Shown here: positions 1 through 12,294 of the stretch, piece by piece
How the letters are laid out: every line of letters begins with the position of its first letter
Position numbering within the stretch: position 1 is the stretch's first letter
Origin: Nilaparvata lugens
Lineage: Eukaryota; Arthropoda; Insecta; Hemiptera; Delphacidae
Direction of reading: 5' to 3'
Length of the DNA: 64,000 nt
NCBI RefSeq assembly: GCF_014356525.2
Contig: NC_052505.1
Coordinates: 46,959,969 to 47,023,968 of the forward strand
Made by a program: the position numbers and the translations under genes
Notes under the pieces: model-generated
What the model was told of the DNA's origin: nothing
Database searches by the model: none
What the model saw: only the letters and a program-made list of their open reading frames with translations

Positions 1-1500
1 ACTCTGAGTGCCGGGGAAACAAGAAGGGGAAACGGCAGTTGTTAAACAGGTGCGGTTGTGCGAGAGGGGTGAAGGTGTGAGCTGTGATTGCGGCTGCAAC
101 TAGATTCTCAAACAGCGAGCAGCAATAAAAGCGGCGCGCAACTGTAGAGCTGTGGCAGCGTTTTACAGCGGCCGGAATTATTCAGCTTCAAGCAGGAAGA
201 CGTAAACGTTGATGGAGTAGCTGTGTTCTTTAAAAGAGTATAAAGAGCTGTAAAGAAATTGTGCTGGGTGACAGGTTGGGTGGGTCAGGGGTTGGAGGGG
301 GGTACTACTCTAGAGGACAGTGGCACTTGAACGTGCTGCCTGCATTGGATTACGCACACTGCGGCAGCACCCTTTCACACTCCTAGCGGAACTGCTTTCA
401 CGACAAACCCATGTGCCTCGAATCTTTAGACCTATCAACACTACTAAAACTTTCTCCCTTCCTTCATTTACTCTCCAAGTTCTTTCTCTCTTTTCCAGGT
501 AGCATTCCATGATTCCACTTTTCCTCCATTTTCAGTTTCCCTTCTCCTGATTTACCTCAGTTCCACTATCTTCTCCACTTTCTGCTTTCTCTTCTAAAAT
601 TATTCTTCATGATCCACTTATATAATTTATAATATACTAATATATTCTTTATTCTTTATACTCCATACTCTCAACTCATATTGAAAATGTTCTTAAATAT
701 TCTGCAATTATTTGATTCATTATTTATATATTTTTAATCTATAACATTCCTGTCTATTCCTTTTTTACTTACTTTATACATTCTTCCTTATAAAACGATG
801 TCTTCCTCATCCACAATTAGTTAGTTCTGTCACCGTTCTTATCTCAATCTCTGTTCCTTTTTGTCTCCCATTTTTCCAGTCTCCAATGTCAGTACTTTTG
901 AAAAACTCTTCCCTCTAAACTATTGTCCTCCCTCATTTCATCGACTCTTTTCTCTTTCAGTCTGTTTCTTCATATCTCATCACCTTTAACTCATCAAGCT
1001 TCTCCACAATCAAAAAATTTTCCCTTTCTCTAATCTTCCTTTGTATATGCTTCTTTCTCCAATATGGATATGTCTATTATCTATCTCTTTCACTCCCTAT
1101 CATACTTTCTTCTATCTAGCTTGTCTCCAACCACCTCCTTTTCCTCCCCGTACTTTCACATCCTCTCCTGGTCATTTTCTTACTTCATTTTTCTTCTCTG
1201 AACAACTCCTTTTAAAACTGTTCCATCTTTCTCTGCACGACCTTCTTCTTCACAGACGTTTTTTTTCGCATGTAGCACTTGTACCTGCCTGTATAGAGCC
1301 TGCCGTCTTCTAAGCCCTCCACTGATCCCTGGCTTTTTGCTCATGATACCTCCTCCTCGTCCACCTTCCCATCCCCACATCAACACTGCCAACTTCAAAC
1401 CTGGCACGTGCAAAACCATTTCCCTGTCTAATTTCGGCTTTTATTTGTCTGATTCTAATTTCTCGCTCTAACAGATCGAGGGAGATACAAAAAGTTGACA
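1..1500. other. Non-coding; GC-richer start then pyrimidine-biased tract
   Basis: Positions 1-420 are richer in G and C than the rest of the 5' third of the window. From about 430 to 1440 the + strand is strongly enriched in C and T, with many short TCTTTCTC-like runs. I find no ORF with recognisable domains and no convincing splice pairs. The short open frames here reflect the skewed composition. It could be an intron or upstream flank of a host gene, but nothing in the sequence decides that. Confidence 0.5.
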
Positions 1501-4500
1501 TGGACACATGAAAAAATGCGCCTTGAATCGCGTTCGTAATCGAACAAGTAAGTGATGCACTGTTGTGAGAAAATTAATAGTTGTAATACATTCGATTATA
1601 GACTTACGGCTCAAATTTAGATAATTGAGTGTGAATTCCATGATGAATTCACTCTGAATATGAAATACAAAGTACCTATTTTACTTGAAAGGCATTCACA
1701 GCATAAATGATAGAATTTTTTGTTTGCTCCGTTCTCACTAGATCTTCTTGCAAGGAAGCCATCTACAAGATGCCTGAAACTCGAAGACTGAGGAATAGAC
1801 TGCCACTCCTGATTGGTTACAGGAGCAAAATGACAGTGAATTTTCGATCAATTATATCATCAATAATATTTGTAGAGTGGCAACAATTTTATTCAAGCTA
1901 AGTAGTAGCCAATTTCATTGACTTTACACTGACTGACAGTATTGACTGTATACGGACTGTACACTTTCTTTGGACAAAGCCTGTCTTATTAGTAGCATGA
2001 TAGGATTGAAAGCTTGTTGAATGGATATCCAGATCATTATGTTCTATTTTGAAAATGATCGAAGATTTTCAAAAATTGGTCGATGATATCAATGAAATTA
2101 TTCTCCAATAAACTTTTTTTTTGTGTAATCCACTCTATTCAATGTCTGCAAACCGATCTCCTTCTCCAATGCATTCGAAACTAAACTACCAAACATTTCT
2201 AGTCGCCGACTCCGTGTTAATCCAGAATGTGACACTACATTGCCAGAGCGATAATAATTCAACCTGTTTTTTCCACACCAACATTATTCGAGTCCGTTGT
2301 CATTTCGCAGAAATTTATCTCCCAAAAACATATTCGTTGTGATTAGTTCCACTTCACTGGCTCTCTCTCTTGATGGTGATGGTTGTATATCGCTTTCTGC
2401 ACAACAAACCAGAACAATATACAAGTATATAGTCCAGTCGTAGTCGAGGACGACTCAGCTAAAATATATAGCTGATTGCCGTCTCTGCAGACCGCATTAG
2501 TCGACTGTGGGAATATCTCCTGCCTGCTCCCTCCTATCTTTCCAAAAACTCCGCCTGAGGGAAGAGAATCATTCTCTTGTGCGTGAAAAGTTCACCAGTG
2601 CTTTTTCTTCGATTTTATGAGGAACTAGCAACTTTTGCACTCAAGTGGGTAACTAAAATTCAGCGGGCGTACCCCGGAGATTCGTAAAACTCTTCCCAGC
2701 TGAATATCTTATTATCTCTTAATGCTAGATCACGCAAGTAGTCATGTTTTGGCTCGATAGTTTTGTTTAGATTTCTTCTATGTATAATCTATAACCGATT
2801 ACTATCCTATTATCAGGATTGGAACACGTTTCTTGTGAAAGTTCAATTATGTATTACTGTTTCAATACTGTATTGCAAGAACTTTAGTCTTAAAACATAA
2901 TATTATATTAACATAATTATCAAACATACATTAGGATTATGATAGTAGATCTACAACGGAGATACAATCAACAAATTCCAATCTACTTCATCCCGTTGAC
3001 TATTCACGAAATCAATTACATCAGCATGCCATAGAATCATCCAGTTCAAAGGGAGCTTATCTCGTGGGAGCAAGAGGGAGACTGAATGATGTGACAAAAA
3101 CGAGAGACTACTCGTTCATTGCTGTTTGGTCAACTGAAAAGAGCGATAAATTGATTAATCTGATTGATGGAATTATTCAATTTACCGATTAGATTCGAGA
3201 TGGATTGAGTTTTTTCAAGATGAACATTGCTATCGTGCCCATTTGTTACCAGGGTGCATTTGAGAATGCTACTTGAAAGAACAAAATTCGAAAAGTAAAA
3301 TTGACTCTTGAATATTGAACTTTTGACTCTGGTATAAATAGAATTGGGCCCACTCCTACGATGTTCATTGCTTTTAATAAACTCTAACCATGTGTTATTA
3401 TAAACATTTTGAAAACAATCAACCATTATCTAGAAATCAAACTTACTGAACTCTATTTTTTTTATAAATACATAACGTATAATTGGTTACTTTGGTGATT
3501 GCATATTGAATTCAAAAGTGAGATTCCATATTATCCATAGCCTGTTGACGTGAATCTTCAATTTAGTTAGATTTTTCAAATTGTATGCTAGTAAGTATAG
3601 AAGAAAAATAACCTATTCTATGCTAATTGTTAGAATAACAACTTTTGACCTCACACCAATGAACACGAAATTAAAAGGAGAAGGTGGTATATCTATCTCT
3701 TCTACTCACACCAATCACACCAATTAATGTTGCAGACTAGTTCTTATACATCTCAACTTAATCATCTGAAATATACTTTCATCACATCTCTTTTCGAATC
3801 CTCGGTTGGTTGGGAGCTTTACTGGACTCGTTCAGCCAAATACTCAGATCATTAGGCTACAATATAATATTATAATTTTTTTACTTATTGCAGCAACTAG
3901 TACTACGACCTAGAAACTTCAGAAAAATGACTTTTATATTTAACTTTAGGTTAATCAAACTCTCCTCAATTTCCTTCAATTATGAAAAAAAAATTCGTTA
4001 TTCAAAATCATGTCTCACTAAATATAGTGATAGTTATTTATTCAATTTGTATTGTGCTCTGTATTATACTGTAGAATAGAATTTAATTTGATTGAATTAT
4101 TTCTCATTTGATAAATTATGGAGAAGCAATGAACAGCTAATTACTCAAAACTTCTGTTTCTCCATTTTCTTATAAAATATTATACTATTTCATCTTATGA
4201 ATAGTCCGAATATCAGTTTCATTTTCAAATTTATATTCACATCAAATCATTCATTCTTGTAGATGCGTAGATAAGCGTGGCCCAATGCTTGTGACAAATG
4301 GGGCAGACTTTTAGGTCTGATACTACCCTTGTATGATACTGATAGCCTACCTTTTTCAGAATCGGTTGGAAAGTTTCAATTCAATCAATCATTGACCAGC
4401 TATCACGCTGGATAGATTTCGGAGAATTGGTTGACCCATTTGAATTGGTCTTCTTGCTCACATTAGATTTTCAGCACTGTTCTTTGTTTTGGCCAGCTTT

Positions 4501-4881
4501 TGAGATCAAATCTACTGGTTTTGATGAACTTTGGATAACTTTTGTAGTTCATAACCCACCAATGACTGTGGACCAATTCATCTTTCATTATCATATCTTT
4601 TATTTCCAATTTATTGCTGCTCAAATGAGCATCATTATCATCATTGAAAGATTTTTAAATTGTTTTTAGATGTATAAAAAGATAAACTTCTAGATTAAAT
4701 GAGACTTTGAATCCATTTTCACAAACTATTAATGATTTTTGTGAAACTGCTTTTCATTTTTATCAAGTGGGTATTGAATAGGTTGAATTCAATAAAATCG
4801 TAGAATGTTTGAAACACGCAGATGTATAATTGTTTTTTTTTTGTGTAGTTGAGAAGTTGATATTGTGGTGATTATTCATAT
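1501..4881. other. AT-rich non-coding DNA
   Basis: About 3.4 kb of AT-rich sequence with stop codons in every frame. I see no recognisable protein domain, RNA gene or clear repeat. Small open frames are under 100 codons and have no family resemblance. Confidence 0.6.
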
Positions 4882-5059
4882 TGAATGAAAAAGACTAAGG
4901 AATTGTCAAAAAAACACTGATTTATTGATAATTAGAAAGACCGGTTTCGGTTTAAACTCCGTTTATCAGAGATTGACAATGGTGTGATAACCGAAACCGG
5001 TCTTTCTAATTATCAATAAATCAGTGTTTTTTTGACAATTTCTTAGTCTTTTTCATTCA
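4882..5059. mobile_element. Palindromic MITE-like element with 71-bp inverted arms
   Basis: Left arm 4882-4952 and right arm 4989-5059 are reverse complements with one mismatch seen by eye, around a 36-bp loop (4953-4988). The arms contain ACCGGTTTCGG / CCGAAACCGG next to the loop. The whole unit would fold as one long hairpin. This is the structure of a foldback or MITE insertion. I do not see an unambiguous target duplication, and the family is not identified. Confidence 0.8.
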
Positions 5060-6760
5060 GTATAATTTTATCTTATTTTCATTACATAACTGATGCGGCG
5101 ATAGCTTAATTATTTCAATTTAAAATTAGACTACTCATGAGAATGAATATTACTATAGTATGGTTGGATAATTTACAATTTTTGAAGTTATTCAGACATG
5201 AACCAATGAATCATTTTCTGCTTCTTCTGCAATGAGCGATATCATGATATCATGATTTACATGTTTGTCCCAGTGCCAACGGATACTTGTCTGACGTATC
5301 AAAGTAGTATTGTCCTCTCGATCTGGAAATAATTTAGCTCTATTAGAATAATCATATAGAAAAATGACAGAAGTATTCGAGTTCAGAATCACTCTTTTCA
5401 TCTCTCTTTTCAGAATCACATTGATCCTATATGAATACTGCTTGGTGTAATCCGTGTATTACAACAAAAAAGTATCTTTCGATGATTTATTCTAATTTGA
5501 TTCACTGTAGTTGAAATATTCATTTCAATAATATAATATTTCAATCAATGTAACATGTAGATCAACTGAACATTTTCACAGAATTCAGACATTTTCACGA
5601 AACATTCTATTTCAGGTAAAAATTAATTGAATCCTCATTGACTATTAATAATTATTGAAATATTGACATTCGGGTTGAAGAAACGAGACGAGGCCTCACC
5701 TATTGTTATTGAATTTGGATATTTTCGGGGTTTTTGTTATAGCTTCCACTCCGAGGAATATTTTGGTGGTCCAGACTGGTTACTTAAAGGCAATTTCAGT
5801 TGTAAACCAGTGGTAGCATACAGTGATTGGATAGCCCAGATCGGTAGCGCGGTCCCGTCTTGTCTCTTTTACCCATGAGAGGAACCTACCGGTAATGCTT
5901 TGTTTTATCTTGTATACATCTCATGTTTGTATTTTTATCTAGTGATTCGTATAAATTATATAAACACGTTTTACTGAGCTTATAACGTCATTCGCTAATC
6001 ATTTATTACATTGACTTGATTGTTGGATAGCTCTCACGTCAAAAGATTGGATGCATAATCCTGAAACTATTTATCATCATTATTACGGATTATGCTTGAG
6101 AAATATTTTGATGAACATGCTTTTAACTCACGTGCTGTTCACATATTCTCCCAGGCGGACCCACTCCCTCCCTCCCGAACTGCTGCAACATTCTCCCTCG
6201 TAGTCAATCAGCGATCCACACTTGTAGCCATAAAAACCAATTTCCGAAAAGATTGACTACATCTCAACTGCTCTCACATGATGGCAACTTGTATCTGTTT
6301 CAACATAAAAAAGACTGATTTTAATTTTGACGCATCTTCTCATCCCTTATCAAGAAATTAGTATACTGTAGAAAGGGGAGTAATAATACAAATCAAGAAT
6401 GATTCACAATCATGAGCAACTACTTATATTCAACTGCTTTTATTGAAATTTTATCAAGTTAGTACTTGGTGTGTTGAAAGTGAGTCGCAGGATACACGTT
6501 CTCTCTCTCTCTCTCTTCTTGGTTATGTCGAGTGAGTAAACGTGTGTCAGTTCGGCTCCGTCTTCTAACAGATATTTCGTAGGGTTATACAGTTCAATTC
6601 ACTTCAAATTATACATCTAGTTATTCAGTTTGTCGAGCTAAATTCAATAGTGAAATTATATTTTTGACTCACACTCTTTTTATTTATCTTGAAAAAACAT
6701 TCCTAATTCTTCAGTCTACCTTCTCGACTGTAAAAGTGTAAATCCACCTAACAGTACACG
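5060..6760. other. Non-coding DNA with short (CT)n run
   Basis: There is no supported gene. A (CT)n microsatellite lies near 6501-6517. The last ~200 bases before 6761 could be the 5' untranslated part of the LINE that follows, but no boundary is visible. Confidence 0.45.
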
Positions 6761-8150
6761 ATGGTTCGACTGAACAGAGGCACGCCGAAGAATGAGGTCA
6801 ATGCTCCGAAGCCAGGGCCAGCTATTTCTGGATCACTGTCTGAAGAGACCCTCCGAATTATTTGATAGCAAATCGAGGAATCTGTGCATCATGCCGTTTC
6901 TATGGCTGTGAAGTCTATTTTTGAGGAACTTCAGGCATTGAAGGAGGAGAACAAACAGCTGCACGATAGAATTCGTGAGCTAGAGGTGTCTTGTCACCTG
7001 AAGGTCGACGACCTCGAGCAATACGGGCGCCGACATTCAATACGTATTTTTGGGATCCCGGAGAGCGACAAAGAAGACATGGACCTGCTGGCGCTTGATG
7101 TCTTCAACAAGAAGCTAAACGTGCCCGTGACTCTGGCGTATGTCAACCGCTCGCATCGCGTTGGAAGGCGTCAACCACCTCAACAAGGGCAAGCGAAACC
7201 CAAGGTTTGGTTTGAATCCTATTTATTAGGTAGGAAACAATGTGTATCTGTCGGTGACAAAAAGTCAACTTGGAAAAACGTTATGCATGTACCACAAGGT
7301 TCAATTTTAAACCCTCTCCTCTTCACTTTGTATGCTGATGACCTTTCTTCCATTATCAAATCCTCCAGTTTCCATACTTATGCAGACGACCTTCAAATCT
7401 ATTCAAGCTGTCCCATAACAAAAATTAATGAAACAGTTGGAATAATGAATCAGGATATCAATTCGATAGTGGAATGGACAAGGAAAAAGGGCCTTAAGTT
7501 TAATCCCATCAAAACACAACCCATTATAATTGGATATTCTCGTCTTTTAAACAATATTGACCTTGAATCGATTCACAAAATTAGTGTAGACGGTAATGAC
7601 ATTCCTTACTGTAGCTCAGTTAAAAACTTGGGCATTATTATGAATAATACTCTTGACTGGTCAGAACAAGTGAACAAAACTTGTAAAAAGGTATTCTCAG
7701 CCATGCATGCATTGAAGAAAATGCACGATATCCTCCCTAAAAACATTAAATTATTATTGGTTCAATCTCTCATCTTCCCACATTTAATGTATTGTAATTC
7801 TGTTCTTAACGATATGCAAGTCACTCTGAATGATAAACTACAGCGTTTCCAAAATTATTGTCTATGTTTCGTCTACTCTCTCCAACGTCATGATCATATC
7901 ACCCCAGCCCACATTGCTAGTTCAACATTAAAGCTTCTCGATCAGAGGCTTTTTCGAATAGTCAAGCTTGTTAGAGATATCTTGAAATACGGTAATCCGA
8001 ACTATTTTAAAGATGATTTCAAATTTTTCTCTGGAGTTAGGAGACAAATACACTTCCTGTTTCTATCAGGTCTATCGAGAGCCGAGTGAGCTTCATCCTG
8101 ACTTTAAAAAAACATATTTTGGAACAAATGACTGAAACTGTCCGGCCCTA
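6761..8150 (+). pseudogene. Internally deleted LINE: ORF1 fused to RT C-terminal half
   Basis: An ATG at 6761 opens a frame that begins like a LINE ORF1, but it meets adjacent TGA and TAG stops at 6863-6868. The same frame then runs open to 8089. It first encodes a coiled coil and a nucleic-acid-binding ORF1 segment (LEQYGRRHSIRIFGIPE, typical of L1/CR1-type ORF1 proteins). At about 7200 it changes abruptly to reverse-transcriptase sequence with VPQGS, a YADD box (HTYADDLQIY) and the thumb region. The endonuclease, the N-terminal RT and the end of ORF1 are missing. After a frameshift near 8045 the normal RT C-terminus (LPVSIRSIESR) continues in another frame to a stop near 8150. This is a dead copy of a Jockey/CR1-superfamily non-LTR retrotransposon with a large internal deletion. 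Confidence 0.85.
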
Positions 8151-8224
8151 GAACGATCACATGACAACCATCCCTCACCCATTCCACCAATATAAACCTT
8201 TAAACCATGTTATAGAACGAATTA

Positions 8225-8228
<4 letters not shown>

Positions 8229-8290
<62 letters not shown>
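8229..8290. repeat. (AT)n microsatellite
   Basis: About 60 bp of nearly uninterrupted TA dinucleotides, inside the 3' untranslated part of the preceding LINE. Confidence 0.95.
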
Positions 8291-8295
<5 letters not shown>

Positions 8296-8528
8296 AACTC
8301 ATGTTATTTCAATTATCCACTGCATACTGCTGTATATTACTGAAAGTGTTGATAACCCTGATCTACTTTCAGCCTACTTCATTTCATTAATCAATTATTT
8401 GATCTTATCTACCTATATAATTATTTTACTTTATCAATTTTTTTCTCTTTAATATTCATATTGATTAAAACTTTTACAATATTTCCATTAATAAATAAAT
8501 CCTTAGTTTAAATAACGAAATTAACGTT

Positions 8529-9403
8529 TTGGTAGAGAGTTAGTGGGGAGGATATTTTAATATTCTTCCGAAGAATGGACATTGATATGTCTAAAGCTCC
8601 GCCAATTTATGTAGATGCATAACAATATGATTATTATCTATAGTTATTTTATTACAAATTGCTTTTTCATATCATATGCAGTTCAATAATTAATTTCTTA
8701 GTCTATATTATGTGAATTCATCTATAATTTTGCTGTATTGTAAGCTATTGTATATAAGTGTATAAGCCAGTATATATTGTAATCTACATAAATAAAGTAC
8801 TCAATCAATCAATCTCTTGGTAGAGAGTTACTGGGAGGGGTATTGTTAATATTCTTTCCAAAGAATGGACATTGATATGTCTAAAGCTCCGCCAATTTAT
8901 GTAGATGCATAACAATATGATTATTATCTATAGTTATTTTATTACAAATTGCTTTTTCATATCATATGCAGTTCAATAATTAATTTCTTAGTCTATATTA
9001 TGTGAATTCATCTATAATTTTGCTGTATTGTAAGCTATTGTATATAAGTGTATAAGCCAGTATATATTGTAATCTACATAAATAAAGTACTCAATCAATC
9101 AATCTCTTGGTAGAGAGTTACTGGGAGGGGTATTGTTAATATTCTTTCCAAAGAATGGACATTGATATGTCCGAAGCTCTGCCAATTTTTGCAGATGCAT
9201 TACAATATTATCTTGTATAGTTATTCCAAATCGATTTTCTCTTTAAATCATTGTACAGTTCAATAATTAATTTCTAAGTTTATGCTATGTAAACTCATCT
9301 AAGACTTTGCTGTATTGTAAGCTTTTGTATGAGTGTATAAGCCATTATATTATATTGTAATCTAAATAAATAAAGTACTCAATCAAATCAAATCGAATCT
9401 CTC
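8529..9403 (+). repeat. Three tandem copies of a ~290-bp LINE 3' end
   Basis: Units start at 8529, 8817 and 9107 with TTGGTAGAGAGTTA, giving periods of 288 and 290. Each ends with AATAAAGTACTCAATCAATC-type tails. Units 1 and 2 are nearly identical over most of their length; unit 3 is more diverged and its tail is AATCAAATCAAATC. Repeated AATAAA and tetranucleotide tails are what a non-LTR 3' terminus looks like. The array follows the LINE remnant ending near 8150, so it is probably that family's 3' UTR present three times. Confidence 0.85.
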
Positions 9404-9670
9404 TTTAATTTGAGTCCGGATACATAATGTTTTTAGTCCGAGTTTCTGTGCCGTGCTGTAAACATGTAACAGTGAATAAAATATATTTTTAAAAACACAT
9501 TTTCTAGTTCAATTAACATAATTATTCGGTTCAATTAACACATCTGATTTCTGACGTAATTATTGCATCCGGTTCATCTTCAAACTTAGAAGAGATCATA
9601 TCACTAACCTCTTTTTTCCAGCAACAACATGTGCCAAAGCTCAAACATATGAGGGAGTATAATCTATCTA
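9404..9670. other. AT-rich spacer
   Basis: Short non-coding stretch between the tandem LINE tails and the next repeat cluster. Nothing recognisable. Confidence 0.4.
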
Positions 9671-10378
9671 TCTATACTTATAAAATTATTATCTCACTGA
9701 CTCACTGATTACGAGTTCTAGAAAACTACTGGACGGATTGCAACAAAACTTTAAATATAGCTTCCTTATAAGTCCTAGGTGCTCACTAAGAAATCTCTTG
9801 GCGATATTTTAGTATAGAACTATTAGGTTGGCACAAAGTTGAAGATTAAAATGCATTTATCGCGGAAAAATTGATTGAGCACTGCTATTTCAATCAGAGC
9901 TATTCCTGAGAATATTATATTATTATTTATTTTCCAGTCACTTCATAATGGCATCATTTATAGCCAAAACATGTCGTGTTGAATAATATTTTAAAAAGGG
10001 TTATCAGATTTATAAATATTAGAATATAAATATGAGAATAAATATTCTTATTTCCATCCCTGGGAGTATAGATAATTTGTATCTTTCATAAAACAAACTT
10101 TTATGACGGGAGTTCTATCAATTGATCCTATTCTATCAAGACTAATTTTCTTTGTATATCTGACAGATCGCGTGAACAGCTTAAAAAACAATTTCGTTGA
10201 AATTTTAATTATTAAGTATGATGAATGGAGGGTATTTTTAGAACTTCAGAAGTGACCGTTGTAGAATCTGTGTGCAAAGAATGAGGAAATTCGGCCAGAA
10301 TTTAACTTGACGAAAGAAAGGGGTTATTCATAACGGCCAAATAGCTGTTGTTGCTTTTCCTAATGTAAAAATATCTCC

Positions 10379-11375
10379 CATAGAAGTAAGGCGCTTTTAT
10401 CATGAATCAATTATTCCCAAACATTAGTTGTGTTACCAAAGAAAATAGAAGGTAGCTTTCGATAAGAATATGCATAACAGTTCGTTGATATTCATTTGAA
10501 ATTGTCAGTGTACCTCATTAATAGCATCAATGCTCCCCATTCAAATAATGCTGACACATTGATGTAATCTCATTGAATGAAATCATAATCATTGAAGTCA
10601 ATTATACTAAGCGAACAATTTCTGTTCAAATATGTGTGTTTGCGGATATGTATGTATGTCTGACGAATCTCGAAAACGACTCTAACATTTTTTTATTGAA
10701 TCAGAAATAGAGTACGTTTACGATAAAAAATTATTCTGGAACAGGTCTCAACTCTGGGAAAAATCGCTGAAAGCTCTTTCAGAAAGGATTATTGGTCCCT
10801 CAATTAGCAGCTGATCTAAAAATGTTTCCATACTCTGTTGAAAACGTGAGGAAGAAAGTGTGAGCAAGTGAGAAAGATTATAATAGCTGTAGTTGAGTTA
10901 CCAAATTTAGTGATCTTATTTTAAAACATTGCAGTATTCATGGAACATCTAGAAGAATAGGTACAGAAAGTGACCGGCTGATAGCAAAATAAATTTGAAA
11001 TCGATCTCTCCAAATATATGGTAGTTGAATTGATGTTTATTGTGAGGTGATAGAAATTAGAAATGCGACTAATTTCTCCAGCTTCTATTGTATTGGTTCC
11101 TCTGTTGCTCTATGTTTCTACACAGCCATGGCCTTGAGAGAGCCAGGTGTCCTGTCTGTTAATTCCTAATCCGGACTAAATATCACGAGAACCAATCAGA
11201 GAAGCCTTCTATTAAAAAAAACCCTGCTCTGATTGGTTCTCATGGAATTCAATCATGATTGAAATTCAACAGGCTTTTGAGCTACTGGACCTGATATATT
11301 CATGTTTCAAAATCAGCTAAAAACTATATCGAAAAAAACATAATATTCCATCAGCTGGTCCTATTTCCTTTCATC
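10379..11375 (+). repeat. ~1-kb duplicated block, copy A
   Basis: This copy starts in TAGAAGTAAGGCGC and runs to CCTATTTCCTTTC. It matches 12295-13408 over most of its length with moderate divergence. It shares the segment around ATTCCCAAACATT, the AGTATTCATGGAA segment, the CTCTGTTGCTCTATG segment and the end of the block. Relative to copy B it has a ~270-bp insert (about 10606-10875) that belongs to the AGCGARCAATTTCTGT family and lacks the MITE found in copy B. Confidence 0.75.
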
Positions 11376-11382
11376 CTAAACG

Positions 11383-12040
11383 AGCAATTTCTGTTAATAT
11401 GTTTAGATGTTCAGATGTTTGGATGTTTAGATATTCAGATGTTTATATGTTTGTATTTCACCGGATCTCGAAAACGGATTTAACGATTCTCACGAAATTC
11501 ATAGCATAGTAGGTTTATAATATAAAAATTCGTTTGCACTAGGTCTCGTCTCTGGGAAAACTCGCTGAAGGACATTGAAAGGATAAATATTTTCTATCCT
11601 TGGAAAAACAGCTGACAATAATTATCTCGTCGTCTGTTGATGATGGAAGTAAGTAAGCAAGTTCATGTGTGTGAGTGTGTGGGACTGTGTCAAAATTATG
11701 ACTCAGCTGTTGAACTTTTGTAATCATTCAATCAGGTACTTAGTGCCGGTTGCAAAAAAGCCGGATCATTTCCAATCCTGATAAATTCCAGTAGATCCAT
11801 CTTTTTGAAATGGTATTCTCTGATTTGGTTCACGCGAAATTAATCAGGATTAAAACTCAACCGGCCTTTGTGTAACCGGGTGAGGGAAACTTTTGCATTC
11901 CTCTAAGAATTAATCTTAATCTATTGTGATTAGATAGAACATTTCTCTATGAACTATGAATGATATTATAATTTCTTCTTTCGTAATAAATTTTTTAATG
12001 CTTTTGTACTTCAGAGCAAAGCTCGGTCCCCGATATTGCT
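11383..12040 (+). mobile_element. Dispersed repeat, GAGCAATTTCTGT family, copy 1
   Basis: Starts at GAGCAATTTCTGT and ends near AGCAAAGCTCGGTCCCCGAT. A second copy lies at 13493-14156, and a partial 5' copy starts near 10611. The start, the ACTAGGTCTC segment and the 3' terminus are shared. The terminus resembles those of Helitron-like elements, but CTRR is not evident. A 134-bp MITE at 11746-11879 is nested inside. Confidence 0.6.
11746..11879. mobile_element. 134-bp MITE with CCGGTTGCA-type inverted ends
   Basis: The left end CCGGTTGCAAAAAAGCCGG pairs with the right end CCGGCCTTTGTGTAACCGG with three mismatches. Internal arms (AATCCTGAT / ATCAGGATT) extend the fold. It interrupts the surrounding repeat relative to the copy at 13493-14156. 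Confidence 0.7.
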
Positions 12041-12177
12041 GATGTCATTACATGACACAAGACAAACCTATTGATATTTATATTAATGAATCAAAAGAGT
12101 AGATATAAAATGGTGTCTCTGGGACAACATGCACCAGAATTCTCCAACTAACCTAACCCAACTTAGGAAAAAATTCT

Positions 12178-12217
12178 CAACCTAACCTAACCTAACAAGC
12201 CTAACCTAACCTAACAT
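12178..12217. repeat. Interstitial (CCTAA)n telomere-type run
   Basis: Two short blocks of CCTAA repeats, interrupted by AAGC, with two more CTAACCTAACC-like pieces just upstream at 12149-12160. (TTAGG)n is the telomere repeat of most insects. The run is short and internal. Confidence 0.85.
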
Positions 12218-12291
12218 CAAGGTCAAGGTCATTAAGGTCAAGGTCAAGGTCAAGGTCGAAGTCAAGGTCAAGGTCAAGGTCAAGGTCAAGA
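12218..12291. repeat. (AAGGTC)n hexamer array
   Basis: About eleven near-perfect AAGGTC units directly after the CCTAA run. Each junction reads TCAAGGTCA, the extended half-site recognised by monomeric nuclear receptors of the FTZ-F1/NR5A and ERR types. The tandem array is seen; any binding role is inference. Confidence 0.9.
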
Positions 12292-12294
12292 CTA

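Noticed and set aside
6884..6886. Start of the LINE chimera at GTG 6884
   Set aside because: GTG is not a normal eukaryotic start. The real start is ATG 6761, with two stops in between, so the frame is a pseudogene.
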